Shown one piece after another: positions 1-9,096 of a DNA stretch of 64,000 nucleotides. Position 1 is the first letter of the stretch. Each line of letters starts with the position of its first letter. Position numbers and translations under genes: made by a program. Origin of the DNA: Rhodoligotrophos sp. CJ14. GTDB lineage: Bacteria; Pseudomonadota; Alphaproteobacteria; Rhizobiales; Im1. The notes below the pieces were generated by a model, which saw nothing but the letters and a program-made list of their open reading frames with translations, did no database searches and had not been told where the DNA came from. The stretch covers positions 2,075,516 through 2,139,515 of the forward strand of contig NZ_CP133319.1 in NCBI RefSeq assembly GCF_038811545.1. Reading direction: 5' to 3'.

Positions 1-189
1 ACGGCCAATGTGGCGCATTTGCCGGTGATCTCGCGCAGCGATGCGAAGCTGGTCGGCTATATCGGCTGGCGAGACCTGATGGCAGTGCGAGCCAAGCTGC
101 GCGCCGAGGAGCACCAGCGCTCCTCGTTCATTCCCCTGCTCGGCCGGCGCGGGCCAAGCGGCCTCCCCTCCAGGGAAGCCGAGCTCTAG
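1..189 (+). CDS. C-terminal end of a CBS-domain protein, probably a ClC-type chloride channel (partial)
   Basis: The reading frame is open from the first base and stops at 187-189, giving 62 residues whose N-terminal part lies outside the window. The peptide contains HLPVISRSD followed by GYIGWRDLMAVRAK, which is the last strand and helix of a CBS domain, and ends in a basic tail. CBS pairs with a short basic tail like this close the ClcB/EriC-like chloride channels of alphaproteobacteria, but the same ending occurs in other CBS proteins, so the channel assignment is inference. The stop codon overlaps the 3' end of the convergent M20 gene by four bases. Confidence 0.6.
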   Translation, partial: TANVAHLPVISRSDAKLVGYIGWRDLMAVRAKLRAEEHQRSSFIPLLGRRGPSGLPSREAEL

Positions 190-1337
190 TCCAGAGTGGC
201 GAGCAGCCCCGCCATCAGGCGACCGCGCTCGGCCAGGCTTTCCGTGATGATGTGCTCATCCAGCGTATGCGGCCCATCCCCGCGGGCTCCAAGACCATCA
301 AGCGTCGGAATGCCCATCGCGCCGGTGAAGTTTCCGTCCGACCCGCCGCCGGAATTCTGGTGCGGGATGTCAAAGCCCAGGCTCTTGGCAAGCCCGCTGG
401 CATGCTCATAGAGCTGCCATGAGGCATCATTCCGCGTCCACACGGGCCGGATCACGCCGGTTTCCACCTGGACACTCACATCAGCGCCCACCGGCGACAG
501 TGAGTGAATGCGCCGAATGGCTTCCCCCAGCTTCTCGTCCGTCGTCGCGGAGGCCAGAACCTCCGCATGACAGGTGGTTGCAACGCAGTTCGCCCATTGC
601 CCCCCGCGAATGACGCCCACATTGAACCCGATCTCCTCATCCGTCATCGCCTCGATCGCCAGGATCTGACGCGCCATCTCCCGAATGGCCGAAGCGCCTT
701 CGCTCAGTCTGAGGCCTGCATGGCTCGGCCGCCCGCGAATGGTCAGAGTGAACCGCGCAATTGCATAGCGCCCGGTGACCACCCCGCCATTGCGCCGCGC
801 CGGTTCAGGCACCAGCACATACTTGTGGCGTGCGGCTTCCGCCTCGATGAGGCTGCGCGTGCTCGGGCTGCCCACCTCCTCGTCGCTGGTGAACAGAACC
901 GTCACGGGTAGCGATGGCACGAACCCGATCCGCTGCAGCTGCCGAATGGCCTCCAGCGCGAGATAATTGCCCGATTTCATGTCGAGCGCGCCGGGCCCGT
1001 AGCATCTGTCGCCCTCAACGCGCCAGGGCAATTCGTTGAGCGTACCTACGGGATGAACCGTATCGAGATGGCCGAGTATGAGGATGCCGGGCCCGCTATG
1101 ATGCTTCTCTGCAAAGCGGCCCTTAACACAGTCCCCGAACCCCATATGCCCGGGGATGCGCTGCACCTCGGCACCCATCACGCTGAGCTCGCGCGCCGCC
1201 ATGTCCATCATCCGATTGACCGCGTCACGGTCGAAAGTCGGGCTTTCCTGCTCCACCCATCGCTTCAGCCCCGCGGCTATGGCGGCTGGGTCGAATGGCA
1301 ACCTGGCGAAATCCGGAAGACTTTTGGTGTTTGGCAT
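186..1337 (-). CDS. M20 family metallo-amidohydrolase/carboxypeptidase (CPG2/ArgE-like)
   Basis: 383 residues from the ATG at 1337. M20 enzymes are cytoplasmic di-zinc hydrolases that cut peptide or N-acyl amide bonds. The metal-binding motifs are present: GHLDTV (His90, Asp92), bridging Asp119 in GALDMKSG, Glu153/Glu154 in SDEEVGSPS, and a histidine near the C terminus in DGPHTLDEH. The frame stays open to 1655, but the extension would cross the intergenic DNA and the start of the divergent IclR gene, so I reject it. It is divergent from the IclR regulator and the amide/hydantoin operon, and a related M20 gene closes that operon at 12819. The substrate is probably an N-acyl or N-carbamoyl amino acid. 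Confidence 0.87.
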   Translation of the reverse strand: MPNTKSLPDFARLPFDPAAIAAGLKRWVEQESPTFDRDAVNRMMDMAARELSVMGAEVQRIPGHMGFGDCVKGRFAEKHHSGPGILILGHLDTVHPVGTLNELPWRVEGDRCYGPGALDMKSGNYLALEAIRQLQRIGFVPSLPVTVLFTSDEEVGSPSTRSLIEAEAARHKYVLVPEPARRNGGVVTGRYAIARFTLTIRGRPSHAGLRLSEGASAIREMARQILAIEAMTDEEIGFNVGVIRGGQWANCVATTCHAEVLASATTDEKLGEAIRRIHSLSPVGADVSVQVETGVIRPVWTRNDASWQLYEHASGLAKSLGFDIPHQNSGGGSDGNFTGAMGIPTLDGLGARGDGPHTLDEHIITESLAERGRLMAGLLATLD

Positions 1338-1351
1338 GGCTTGCGTATCGT

Positions 1352-1368
1352 TGTGCGATATGATGAGA
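1352..1368 (+). promoter_or_regulatory. Putative IclR-family operator, site 1
   Basis: The 17-mer TGTGCGATATGATGAGA lies between the divergent M20 and IclR starts. It matches 14 of 17 positions, including the first nine, with the minus-strand sequence at 2331-2347 upstream of the first transporter gene. A second GCGATAT follows at 1371. Recurrence on both sides of a regulator gene suggests its binding site. This is inference from two copies only. Confidence 0.35.
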
Positions 1369-1458
1369 TCGCGATATCTTAGGCCTATCGGCTCTGCCGC
1401 GTCAAACCATGAGGCGCCTAGGTCGTCACTCCAGGCAAAAACCAGGCTGAATGAAACC

Positions 1459-2262
1459 GTGAGCACAACGACCAAAAGGATCAAGAACAGGGCCGAGGCA
1501 GACACGTCGATCGAGAAGCCCGATCGGCTTTTCGTCGAATCACTCGCGCGTGGCTTCCGCGTCCTCGAAGCCTTCGCGGAGGCGCCAACCCCTATGTCGC
1601 TCTCGCAAATTGCCAAGGCGGCGGGGCTTGATAAGAGCGCAGCGCAGAGGCTCACCTATACCCTGGCCAAGCTCGGCTATGTCGAGAAAACCGCCGGTGG
1701 CCTCGTGCCCGGACGCAGGTTGCTCGAGCGCTCCTTCGATTATTTGCGCACCACGCCTCTGGTCAATCGGGCGATCCCTATCCTCGCCGATCTCAGGCGG
1801 GCAGTGCAGGAGCGTGTCGACCTCAGCCTGTTCGATGACCTGTCCATGCTCTATCTCGTCCGCATGCAGAGCAAGCGCGATACGTTCTATGCCCATCTCG
1901 TTGGTCGGCGCGTTCCGACCTTCTGCACATCGGGCGGACGGGCGGTTCTCAGCCATCTTCCCGAGGACCGGGTTCTCGACATTCTCGAGCGTTCCGACCG
2001 GCGCAAGATCACGCCGCGCACCACCACCGAAATCAGCGAGATCCTGGAGCGCCTGGCTGAGGTGCGAGAGACCGGCTACTCCCTCGCCATTGAGGAAGTG
2101 CTGATTGGCGAGGTCGCGATCGGCGTGGCGGTGCTCGACAACAAAGGAGCACCCATCGCAGCCATCCACGTGGCCGGCTCGCTCGCCGAGTGGAAACCCG
2201 AAGAATTTGTGCAGCGCGTGGGACCTCTGGTGATTGCGGCCGCCAACGGCCTTCGCGGCTGA
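1459..2262 (+). CDS. IclR family transcriptional regulator
   Basis: 267 residues from a GTG at 1459. An N-terminal winged helix (about residues 27-80, with MSLSQIAKAAGLDKSAAQRL as the helix-turn-helix) is followed by an IclR effector domain (about 90-260) containing the usual GRAVLSHLPE stretch. IclR proteins bind small metabolites and repress or activate adjacent catabolic operons. The start is not certain: the ribosome-binding sequence is weak and the frame extends further upstream, but the extension would overlap the divergent M20 gene. The gene sits between the M20 gene and the importer/hydantoinase operon, and a shared 17-mer occurs on both sides of it, so it likely controls both. Confidence 0.9.
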   Translation: MSTTTKRIKNRAEADTSIEKPDRLFVESLARGFRVLEAFAEAPTPMSLSQIAKAAGLDKSAAQRLTYTLAKLGYVEKTAGGLVPGRRLLERSFDYLRTTPLVNRAIPILADLRRAVQERVDLSLFDDLSMLYLVRMQSKRDTFYAHLVGRRVPTFCTSGGRAVLSHLPEDRVLDILERSDRRKITPRTTTEISEILERLAEVRETGYSLAIEEVLIGEVAIGVAVLDNKGAPIAAIHVAGSLAEWKPEEFVQRVGPLVIAAANGLRG

Positions 2263-2297
2263 CCTTGTTCATAGAACCCGGATCGGCTTCCGCTTTC

Positions 2298-2347
2298 TTG
2301 ACAAGGCAAAACGGCGATGCAAAGCTACAGTGTGATCGTATCGCACA
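2298..2347 (+). promoter_or_regulatory. Candidate promoter and IclR-type site 2 upstream of the transporter operon
   Basis: A perfect -35 hexamer TTGACA lies at 2298-2303. No clear -10 is seen; CTACAG at 2325-2330 is the nearest candidate. Immediately downstream, 2331-2347 read on the minus strand is TGTGCGATACGATCACA, which matches site 1 at 1352-1368 in 14 of 17 positions. The site lies 23-39 bases before the ATG of the next gene. A regulator bound here would overlap the start of transcription. Confidence 0.4.
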
Positions 2348-2369
2348 GCAATACTTCCTGGAGCAGCGT

Positions 2370-3128
<759 letters not shown>

Positions 3129-3163
3129 GAAGACGCCCAATGGAGAAGTGGGAGGCTTGAACA

Positions 3164-4387
3164 ATGCATAGGCGCGATTTTCTGAAAGCGGGCAGTGCCC
3201 TCGCACTGGCCGGAATGCTGCCGCACCAGGCTGCGGCGCAGGAAAACAAGATCATTTTCGGTGGCTCCGTCCCGATGACTGGCGCTGCCGCCGAGACCGG
3301 CCTCAACGTGATGCGCGGCTATGAATGCGCCGTCAAATTCATCAACGAGGAGATGGGCGGCGTCGAGATCGGCGGTCAGAAATACACCGTCGCCCTCAGC
3401 CTGTTCGATGATGCCAGCGACCCCGCCCGCGCCTCCACCTTGATCCAGCGCCAGGTCGATGAAGGCATCGGCTTCTTCCTGGGCTCCTTCGGCAGCAACA
3501 TCGTCCTGCCCACCTGCGCGATCACCGAGGCGGCCGGCCGCATCATGGTGCAGGCGGGTGGCGGATCCGACCTGATCTTTACCCAGGGCCGCAAGCGCGT
3601 TTTTGGCCTGTTCCCGCGCGCCTCCCGCCAGTTCGTCTCGTCGGTGAACATGTTCAAGGAGCTGACCCCGGCGGTGAAGGCGATCAGCATCATTTTCACC
3701 AATGACCCCTTCTCGAAATTCCAGGCCGATGGCGCCAAGGCACTGATCGAGGAAGCCGGTATCGAGGTGAGGGACTTCATCGCATTGCCGGCGCAGGTCA
3801 GCGACGTCTCCAACGTGCTCACCACCATCCGCCAGAATCCGCCGGACGTGCTCGTCTGCACCACCCATGACGAGACCTCGATCCTGATCGCCCGCCAGAT
3901 GGTGTCGACGAATACCAATGTCGGCATGCTCTATCAGACGCTTGGCCCGCAGACTGCCGCCTATAAGGAAGCGCTCGGCAATTATGCGAATGCCGTCGTG
4001 ACTCAAGCTTACTGGTCCGAGCGCGCCCCCTTTAAGGGCGAATATTTTGGCTCGGCGGAGAATTTCGCGAAGTATTACGAAGCGAATTTCGATCGCGAGC
4101 TGACCTATCACATGGCCAGCGGCGCCGCCTGCATCGTCGCCTATCTGCAGGCGGCCAAGAACGCCGGAACGCTCGATCTCGATCCGGTCCGCGATGCGCT
4201 CGCCGCCCTCGACTTTCAATGCTTCTATGGACACATCAAGTTCACGCCTGAGGGCGATGGCCAGGCCGACCTGCTCGGGCCTTTGCTGATCCAGCGCCAG
4301 AAGGGCGAGATGGAGGTCATCTCCCCCGCCGAGAGCGCCTCAGCCAAGCCCATCTATCCCGCGCCCACCTGGGCGGAACGGGCTTAA
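3164..4387 (+). CDS. ABC transporter periplasmic substrate-binding protein (LivJ/amide-binding type)
   Basis: 407 residues with an N-terminal Tat signal, MHRRDFLKAGSALALAGM, and a likely cut after AAA at about residue 25. The mature part is a peripheral-binding-protein type 1 fold beginning IIFGGSVPMTGAAAETG, as in LivJ and the amide/urea-binding proteins AmiC and FmdD. It delivers the solute to the LivHM-like permease of this operon. The start follows a GGGAGG. Export by Tat rather than Sec suggests folding before secretion. The ligand cannot be read from sequence; the enzyme neighbours suggest an amide, hydantoin or acylated amine. Confidence 0.92.
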   Translation: MHRRDFLKAGSALALAGMLPHQAAAQENKIIFGGSVPMTGAAAETGLNVMRGYECAVKFINEEMGGVEIGGQKYTVALSLFDDASDPARASTLIQRQVDEGIGFFLGSFGSNIVLPTCAITEAAGRIMVQAGGGSDLIFTQGRKRVFGLFPRASRQFVSSVNMFKELTPAVKAISIIFTNDPFSKFQADGAKALIEEAGIEVRDFIALPAQVSDVSNVLTTIRQNPPDVLVCTTHDETSILIARQMVSTNTNVGMLYQTLGPQTAAYKEALGNYANAVVTQAYWSERAPFKGEYFGSAENFAKYYEANFDRELTYHMASGAACIVAYLQAAKNAGTLDLDPVRDALAALDFQCFYGHIKFTPEGDGQADLLGPLLIQRQKGEMEVISPAESASAKPIYPAPTWAERA

Positions 4388-4472
4388 GACATCATAAGCA
4401 GCCATGGCTGGACCAGGCCTGATCGGTGCGGGTGTCCAGCCGCGGCATAATCGAAACACGAGGGACGTACCC

Positions 4473-5618
4473 GTGGCACCTCTTCCTCTCCTTGAGCTTG
4501 GCCCCGATCCGCGCGAGCGTGGCAAGACCCATGGCGCGGCGCTGAAAGCAGCAATCCGCGACAATGTCGAAACCTACCTCTCCCGCTTCGAAGCGGGCGG
4601 TGCCGATCGCCGCAAGGTCCTCACGGAGAGCGAAGACTGGCTCGCCTTCATGCAGGGCGACAATGCCGAATATGCAGAGGAGATGGCGGCCGTTGCGGAG
4701 GCATCCGGGACCTCCCTCACCGAGATCGCCATGCTCAATGCCCGTTACGAGATCACCTATTCGATCTTCGGCAGCGAGGCCAAGGCCGTCAGTCAGCGGC
4801 CGGAGCAGGAAGGCTGCACCTCCTTTGGGCTGATGCCCGAAGCAACCGCCAATGGTCACACCTTGCTCTGCCAGAATTGGGATTGGCTCGAGAAAGTCCG
4901 CGGCCGCACCTTTGTGCAGCGGGTCCGCCGCTCATCCAGGCCCGGTGAGGGCAAGCCGGATTTCGTGGGCTTCAGCGAAGCGGGCATCGTCGGCTCCAAG
5001 ATGGGCGTGAATGCCGCCGGCATCGGCCTCTGCGTCAATGGCATCGTCACCCCGCGCGATGGGGCGAACGGTATCCGCAAGCCGTTCCATGTCCGCTGCA
5101 AGGAGATCCTGGATGCCTGGCGCTTCGATCAGGCGCTCGCCCCCGTGGTGCAGACCGACCGGACCGCATCCAGCAATTTCCTCATCGGCCATGCCGAGGG
5201 TGAGATCATCGACATCGAGGCCACCCCCGACCACTGCGCCTATATCTATCCTGAGAACGGGCTGGTGGTGCATGCCAACCACCTGGTCAAGGAAGCCCGC
5301 GTCACCTCCCAGATGGAGCGCATCTCCCCCAACACGCTCTATCGCGGGCCGCGCCTTGAGCGTCTTCTGCGGGCAAAGCTTGGCAGGATCGACTTCGATG
5401 CTCTGCGCGCCGCAATGACAGATCATTTCTCGGCACCGGCAGCCATCTGCCGCCATGCCGATACCGAACTGCCGGAACCCAAGCGGGTGATCACCGTGGC
5501 CGCCATCGTGCTCGATCTCAACGAGCGCGTGCTCTATGCGACCGACGGTCAGCTTTGCCAGTCTGAGCTGCAAGCCTTCCCGCTCTATGCCAATCCCTCA
5601 ATGAGCAACGCCGCGTGA
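4473..5618 (+). CDS. C45 family autoproteolytic acyltransferase/amidohydrolase
   Basis: 381 residues from a GTG at 4473 preceded by GAGGGA; an ATG at 4404 in the same frame lacks a good ribosome-binding site. The C45 family (type: acyl-CoA:6-aminopenicillanate acyltransferase) is made of Ntn hydrolases that cleave themselves before a cysteine, which then becomes the N-terminal nucleophile. Here this is Cys115 in EGCTSFG, followed by CQNWDW and later ASNFLIGH, both typical of the family. Family members hydrolyse or transfer acyl groups on amides. It is encoded between the binding protein and the permeases, so the imported compound probably carries an acyl-amide bond. Confidence 0.85.
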   Translation: MAPLPLLELGPDPRERGKTHGAALKAAIRDNVETYLSRFEAGGADRRKVLTESEDWLAFMQGDNAEYAEEMAAVAEASGTSLTEIAMLNARYEITYSIFGSEAKAVSQRPEQEGCTSFGLMPEATANGHTLLCQNWDWLEKVRGRTFVQRVRRSSRPGEGKPDFVGFSEAGIVGSKMGVNAAGIGLCVNGIVTPRDGANGIRKPFHVRCKEILDAWRFDQALAPVVQTDRTASSNFLIGHAEGEIIDIEATPDHCAYIYPENGLVVHANHLVKEARVTSQMERISPNTLYRGPRLERLLRAKLGRIDFDALRAAMTDHFSAPAAICRHADTELPEPKRVITVAAIVLDLNERVLYATDGQLCQSELQAFPLYANPSMSNAA

Positions 5619-5629
5619 GGAGCGCCACG

Positions 5630-6463
5630 ATGAACGACATGACACCTGTAGCATGGCCCGGCGGGGCCCGTTGCGCCGTGATGCTGACCTTCGACTTCGA
5701 TGCCGAGACCCTGTGGCTCTCGCGCGACCCCGATAATGCCCGCAGGCCCGGTGTGCTCTCGCAAGGCATCTATGGCGGCAAGACAGGTGTGCCCAAGATC
5801 CTGGAGCTGCTGAAGGAGGAGGAGTTGAAGGCCACCTTCTTCGTGCCGGGATGGACAGCCGAGAAATACACCGATCGCATGGAAGCGATCGTCGCCGGCG
5901 GCCACGAGGTTGGCCACCACGGCTATCTCCACGAATGGATCGACCCGGACTATCCGGAAAAGGAGCGCGAGGCCCTGGAGAAGGGTCTTGAGTCCCTGAA
6001 GAAGACCGTGGGCATCAAGCCCGTGGGCTACCGCTCTCCGGCGGGCGAGACATCCAGCAACATGATCGGGCTCCTCCAGGAATACGGCTTCTTCTATGAC
6101 AGCTCGCTCATGGATCAGGTGAGCCCCTATCGCCATGAGCTGCAGAATGGCTCTCGTGGCCCCATAGAATTGCCCTGGCACTGGAGCCTTGATGACGCGC
6201 CCTATGCGCTCTTCGCGATCAAGTCGCCGCGCGCGATCATGACGAATGAGCACATTCTCAGCATCTGGAAGCAAGAATTCACCGAGATCTATCGCTGGGG
6301 CGGGCTGGTCAATGTGGTCATGCATCCACAGGTGATCGGCCGGCCGTCGCGTCTGGCCATGCTCCGCGAATACATCGCCTTCATGAGGCGCTTCCCCGGC
6401 GTGTGGTTTGCCACCGGACGTGAGGTCGCCGAGGCCTGGGCGGCCACAGAAACCGCCCGATAG
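5630..6463 (+). CDS. CE4-type polysaccharide deacetylase family protein (cytoplasmic, PuuE-like)
   Basis: 277 residues from the ATG at 5630, which follows GAGGAG; the in-frame GTG at 5615 overlaps the previous stop and is less likely. The NodB-type fold shows TFDFDAE (Asp22, Asp24), GGHEVGHHGYLHE (His92, His96, His97, His101), the GYRSPAGETS loop, and a late VMHPQVIGR. There is no signal peptide, so it acts inside the cell. Cytoplasmic CE4 proteins include allantoinase PuuE and other amidohydrolases that act on small cyclic amides rather than polysaccharide. Placed between an amidase and hydantoinase genes, a small-molecule amide or imide is the likelier substrate. Confidence 0.83.
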   Translation: MNDMTPVAWPGGARCAVMLTFDFDAETLWLSRDPDNARRPGVLSQGIYGGKTGVPKILELLKEEELKATFFVPGWTAEKYTDRMEAIVAGGHEVGHHGYLHEWIDPDYPEKEREALEKGLESLKKTVGIKPVGYRSPAGETSSNMIGLLQEYGFFYDSSLMDQVSPYRHELQNGSRGPIELPWHWSLDDAPYALFAIKSPRAIMTNEHILSIWKQEFTEIYRWGGLVNVVMHPQVIGRPSRLAMLREYIAFMRRFPGVWFATGREVAEAWAATETAR

Positions 6464-6477
6464 AGCGATCGCGCGCG

Positions 6478-7356
6478 ATGATGCTGTTCCTGCAAACGAC
6501 CCTGAATGGCCTGGTGCTGGGGGGCTTGTACTCCCTGGCAGCCGTTGGCTTCTCCTTGATCTTCGGCGTCATGGGCATCGTCAATCTGACCCATGGCGTC
6601 TTCGTCGTGGCAGGCGCTTACGGCGCTCTGCTCTTGTTCAGGCACTTGGGCATAGACCCCTTCATCGCGATCATACCGATCGGCATCGTGCTCTTCGCCA
6701 TCGGCTATGCCTATCAGCGCACGATCATTCACTGGGCGATCTCGCGCGCATCCCTCGTCGCATCTCTCGTCGTCACATTCGGCGTCGCCATGATCCTGCG
6801 CAATCTCATGCAGCTGGCCTTCGGACCGGATGTGCAGACGATCACCCCGAGCTACAGCTTCACGAGCATCGCGCTGGGACCGCTGCAGATCGACCTCGTT
6901 CGCCTGGTTGCCTTGGGTGCCAGCCTCATCCTGCTTCTCGTCCTCGCCCTTGTCCTTGCGCGCACCCAGTTTGGCCGTGCGGTCAGAGCCACCGCCCAGC
7001 AGCCCCTCGCGGCGGAACTGTCGGGCCTGAGCGTGCAGCGGCTCCATGGACTTACCTTCGGCCTCAGCGCCGCCCTTGCTGGCGCATCGGGCGCCATCAT
7101 CGGCATCGTCCAGCCCTTTTCGGCTGCAAGCGAGGTGGCCTGGACGCTGAACGCCTTCATCGTGGTCGTGCTTGGCGGCATTGGCAGCCCGGCCGGCGCT
7201 CTGGTCGGCGGTCTCCTGCTTGGCCTGATCAACGCCTATACCGCCCAATATGTTGGCCCATCCCTCACCACGGCCATGATGTTCCTCGTGCTCGTGCTGA
7301 TGCTTCTGGTGCGGCCGCAAGGTTTGCTGGGAAATAGCTTCGGGGAATCCAGATGA
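6478..7356 (+). CDS. Branched-chain amino acid-type ABC permease (LivH-like)
   Basis: 292 residues of mostly hydrophobic helices with the LivH opening LQTTLNGLVLGGLYSLAAVG and the conserved GVMGIVNLTHGVF segment. Near the C terminus VLGGIGSPAGALVGG is the cytoplasmic loop that docks the ATPase. It forms a heterodimeric channel with the LivM-like protein encoded next, with which it overlaps by an ATGA. The ribosome-binding site is weak, so translation may depend on the gene upstream. Confidence 0.93.
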   Translation: MMLFLQTTLNGLVLGGLYSLAAVGFSLIFGVMGIVNLTHGVFVVAGAYGALLLFRHLGIDPFIAIIPIGIVLFAIGYAYQRTIIHWAISRASLVASLVVTFGVAMILRNLMQLAFGPDVQTITPSYSFTSIALGPLQIDLVRLVALGASLILLLVLALVLARTQFGRAVRATAQQPLAAELSGLSVQRLHGLTFGLSAALAGASGAIIGIVQPFSAASEVAWTLNAFIVVVLGGIGSPAGALVGGLLLGLINAYTAQYVGPSLTTAMMFLVLVLMLLVRPQGLLGNSFGESR

Positions 7357-8324
7357 AGAAGCCCTTGGCAATCCTGACCGGCATAGTTGTTCTGGCCGTA
7401 CTGGCCCTCCTGCCGCTCTGGCTCGGCCCCTTCTATACCCGCGTCGTCCAGTTCTTCTTCTTTTCCGCAGCCCTGGCGTTGTCCTGGAATATCCTCGGCG
7501 GCTTTGCTGGCTATTGGAGCTTTGGACACACCGCCTTCATCGGCATCGGCGCGTTCAGCGCGGCCCTGTTCGGCATGAATGTGGGGACCTTCGGCACCGG
7601 CCCCGTCTCGATGATCGTGCCGCTGCTTGTTGCCGGCCTTGTCTGCGGCCTGTTTGCAGCCGTCATCGCCTATCCCACCCTGCGGCTGCGCGGCATCTAT
7701 TTCGCGATCGTCATGCTGGGCGTAAGCCAGGTGGTGAGCGAGCTCGTCAACAACATCTCCTGGTTTCAGGGGGGCGTCGGCGTCTTCCTCACCTCGCCCG
7801 TGCCGAGCGGCGTCGCGCCGGAAGACTTCTACTACTACATGTTCGGCGGGCTTCTGCTGCTCGCCTTCCTCATCACCCTCCTGATCAAGCACACGCGGTT
7901 CGGCTACGCGCTGCTGGCGATCCGCGAGGACGAGGACACGGCGATGATGCTCGGCGTCGCAACCGAGCGATACAAGATCCTCGCCTTTGTGCTCTCCGCC
8001 GTGCTGGTGGGCCTTTTGGGTGCGGTATACGGCTACAGCGTCGGTTACTTCACCACCTATACCGTCTTCCGCCTCGACTTCAGCCTGAACATGATCGTGT
8101 TCTGCCTCATCGGCGGCATCGGCACCCTGTTTGGCCCCATCATCGGAACCGCGGTGATGCTGTTCATCACACAAGTGCTCCTCTCGCGCTTCCTCGACAT
8201 TCACCTCCTGATCACCGGCCTCATCGTGGTGGCCATTATTCTCCTGATGCCCGGCGGTATTCTCGGTGCGCTGTCCCGCTCTCGCCGCTCGAGCCTCGCG
8301 CGCAAGGCTGAGGTGCAGCCATGA
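7353..8324 (+). CDS. Branched-chain amino acid-type ABC permease (LivM-like)
   Basis: 323 residues with about nine to ten predicted membrane helices. The LivM features are visible: ALSWNILGGFAGYWSFGHTA near residue 45, and the docking loop GGIGTLFGPIIGTAV near residue 255. It pairs with the LivH-like protein to form the membrane pore. Four-base ATGA overlaps join it to the gene before and the gene after, so the three are translationally coupled. Confidence 0.93.
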   Translation: MKKPLAILTGIVVLAVLALLPLWLGPFYTRVVQFFFFSAALALSWNILGGFAGYWSFGHTAFIGIGAFSAALFGMNVGTFGTGPVSMIVPLLVAGLVCGLFAAVIAYPTLRLRGIYFAIVMLGVSQVVSELVNNISWFQGGVGVFLTSPVPSGVAPEDFYYYMFGGLLLLAFLITLLIKHTRFGYALLAIREDEDTAMMLGVATERYKILAFVLSAVLVGLLGAVYGYSVGYFTTYTVFRLDFSLNMIVFCLIGGIGTLFGPIIGTAVMLFITQVLLSRFLDIHLLITGLIVVAIILLMPGGILGALSRSRRSSLARKAEVQP

Positions 8325-9070
8325 CGGAGATCATCCTGTCCGGACGCGGCGTCACCAAGAAGTTCCGCGGGCTAACGGCCATCGAGAAGGTCGATTTCGA
8401 TATCCCTGCGGGCGCGATCTATGGCCTCATCGGTCCCAATGGCGCCGGCAAGTCGACCCTGTTCAACCTGATCACCGGCTATTACACGCTCACAGCCGGT
8501 GAGATCCGCTTCCGCGGCGAATCCATCGCCAACGTCCCCACCTACAAGCTGAACCAGCGCGGCATTGCGCGGGCCTTCCAGATCTCGAAGCCCTTCCCTG
8601 CTCTCACCGTCCGCGAGAATGTCGCGGTCGGGGCTATGTTCGGCAAGCCGGATCGAGCCGATGTCGACGCGGTCACCCGCGAAGCTCTCCACGTCGCCGG
8701 CATCGAGGACCTCGCCGATCGCACCGCCGAAGGGCTCACCGTCGGCAATCTGCGCAAGCTCGAAATTGCCCGCGCAATCGCCACCCGGCCTGCCCTCTTG
8801 CTCGCCGACGAGCCCTGCGCCGGCCTCAATCCCACCGAAACCGAGCAGATGGTGACCTGCCTTCGCAACGTGCGCGATCGCGGCACCACCGTCTGGCTCG
8901 TTGAACACGACATGAAGGCGGTGACAAGCATCTGCGACCGCATTCTGGTGATTGATGCCGGCCGCAAGATCGCCGAGGGCACCCCGCCGGAGGTGGTGAG
9001 CAACCCTGCCGTGATCGCGGCCTATCTCGGCACCCCTGAAGGCGCAACCTCAGGTGCGCCGGCCGTCTGA
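8321..9070 (+). CDS. Branched-chain amino acid-type ABC transporter ATPase (LivG-like)
   Basis: 249 residues. Walker A is GPNGAGKST (38-46), Walker B is ALLLADEPCAGL, and the switch histidine is in LVEHDM. The ABC signature is degenerate: where most ATPases have LSGGQ this one has LTVGNLRKLEIARA, a variation I recall in other LivG proteins. The partner LivF at 2370 carries a normal LSGGEQQ but lacks the switch histidine, so the two probably share the work of one full ATP site. It overlaps the LivM-like gene by ATGA. Confidence 0.92.
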   Translation: MTEIILSGRGVTKKFRGLTAIEKVDFDIPAGAIYGLIGPNGAGKSTLFNLITGYYTLTAGEIRFRGESIANVPTYKLNQRGIARAFQISKPFPALTVRENVAVGAMFGKPDRADVDAVTREALHVAGIEDLADRTAEGLTVGNLRKLEIARAIATRPALLLADEPCAGLNPTETEQMVTCLRNVRDRGTTVWLVEHDMKAVTSICDRILVIDAGRKIAEGTPPEVVSNPAVIAAYLGTPEGATSGAPAV

Positions 9071-9096
9071 CATATTGCTTATGGAAATGGATTGAG

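Noticed and set aside
1338-1655. N-terminal extension of the M20 protein with a hydrophobic segment (ALFLILLVVVLTVSFSLVFA)
   Set aside because: It would run through the divergent promoter region and the start of the IclR gene on the other strand. M20 hydrolases of this type are cytoplasmic and begin where the ATG at 1337 places the start.
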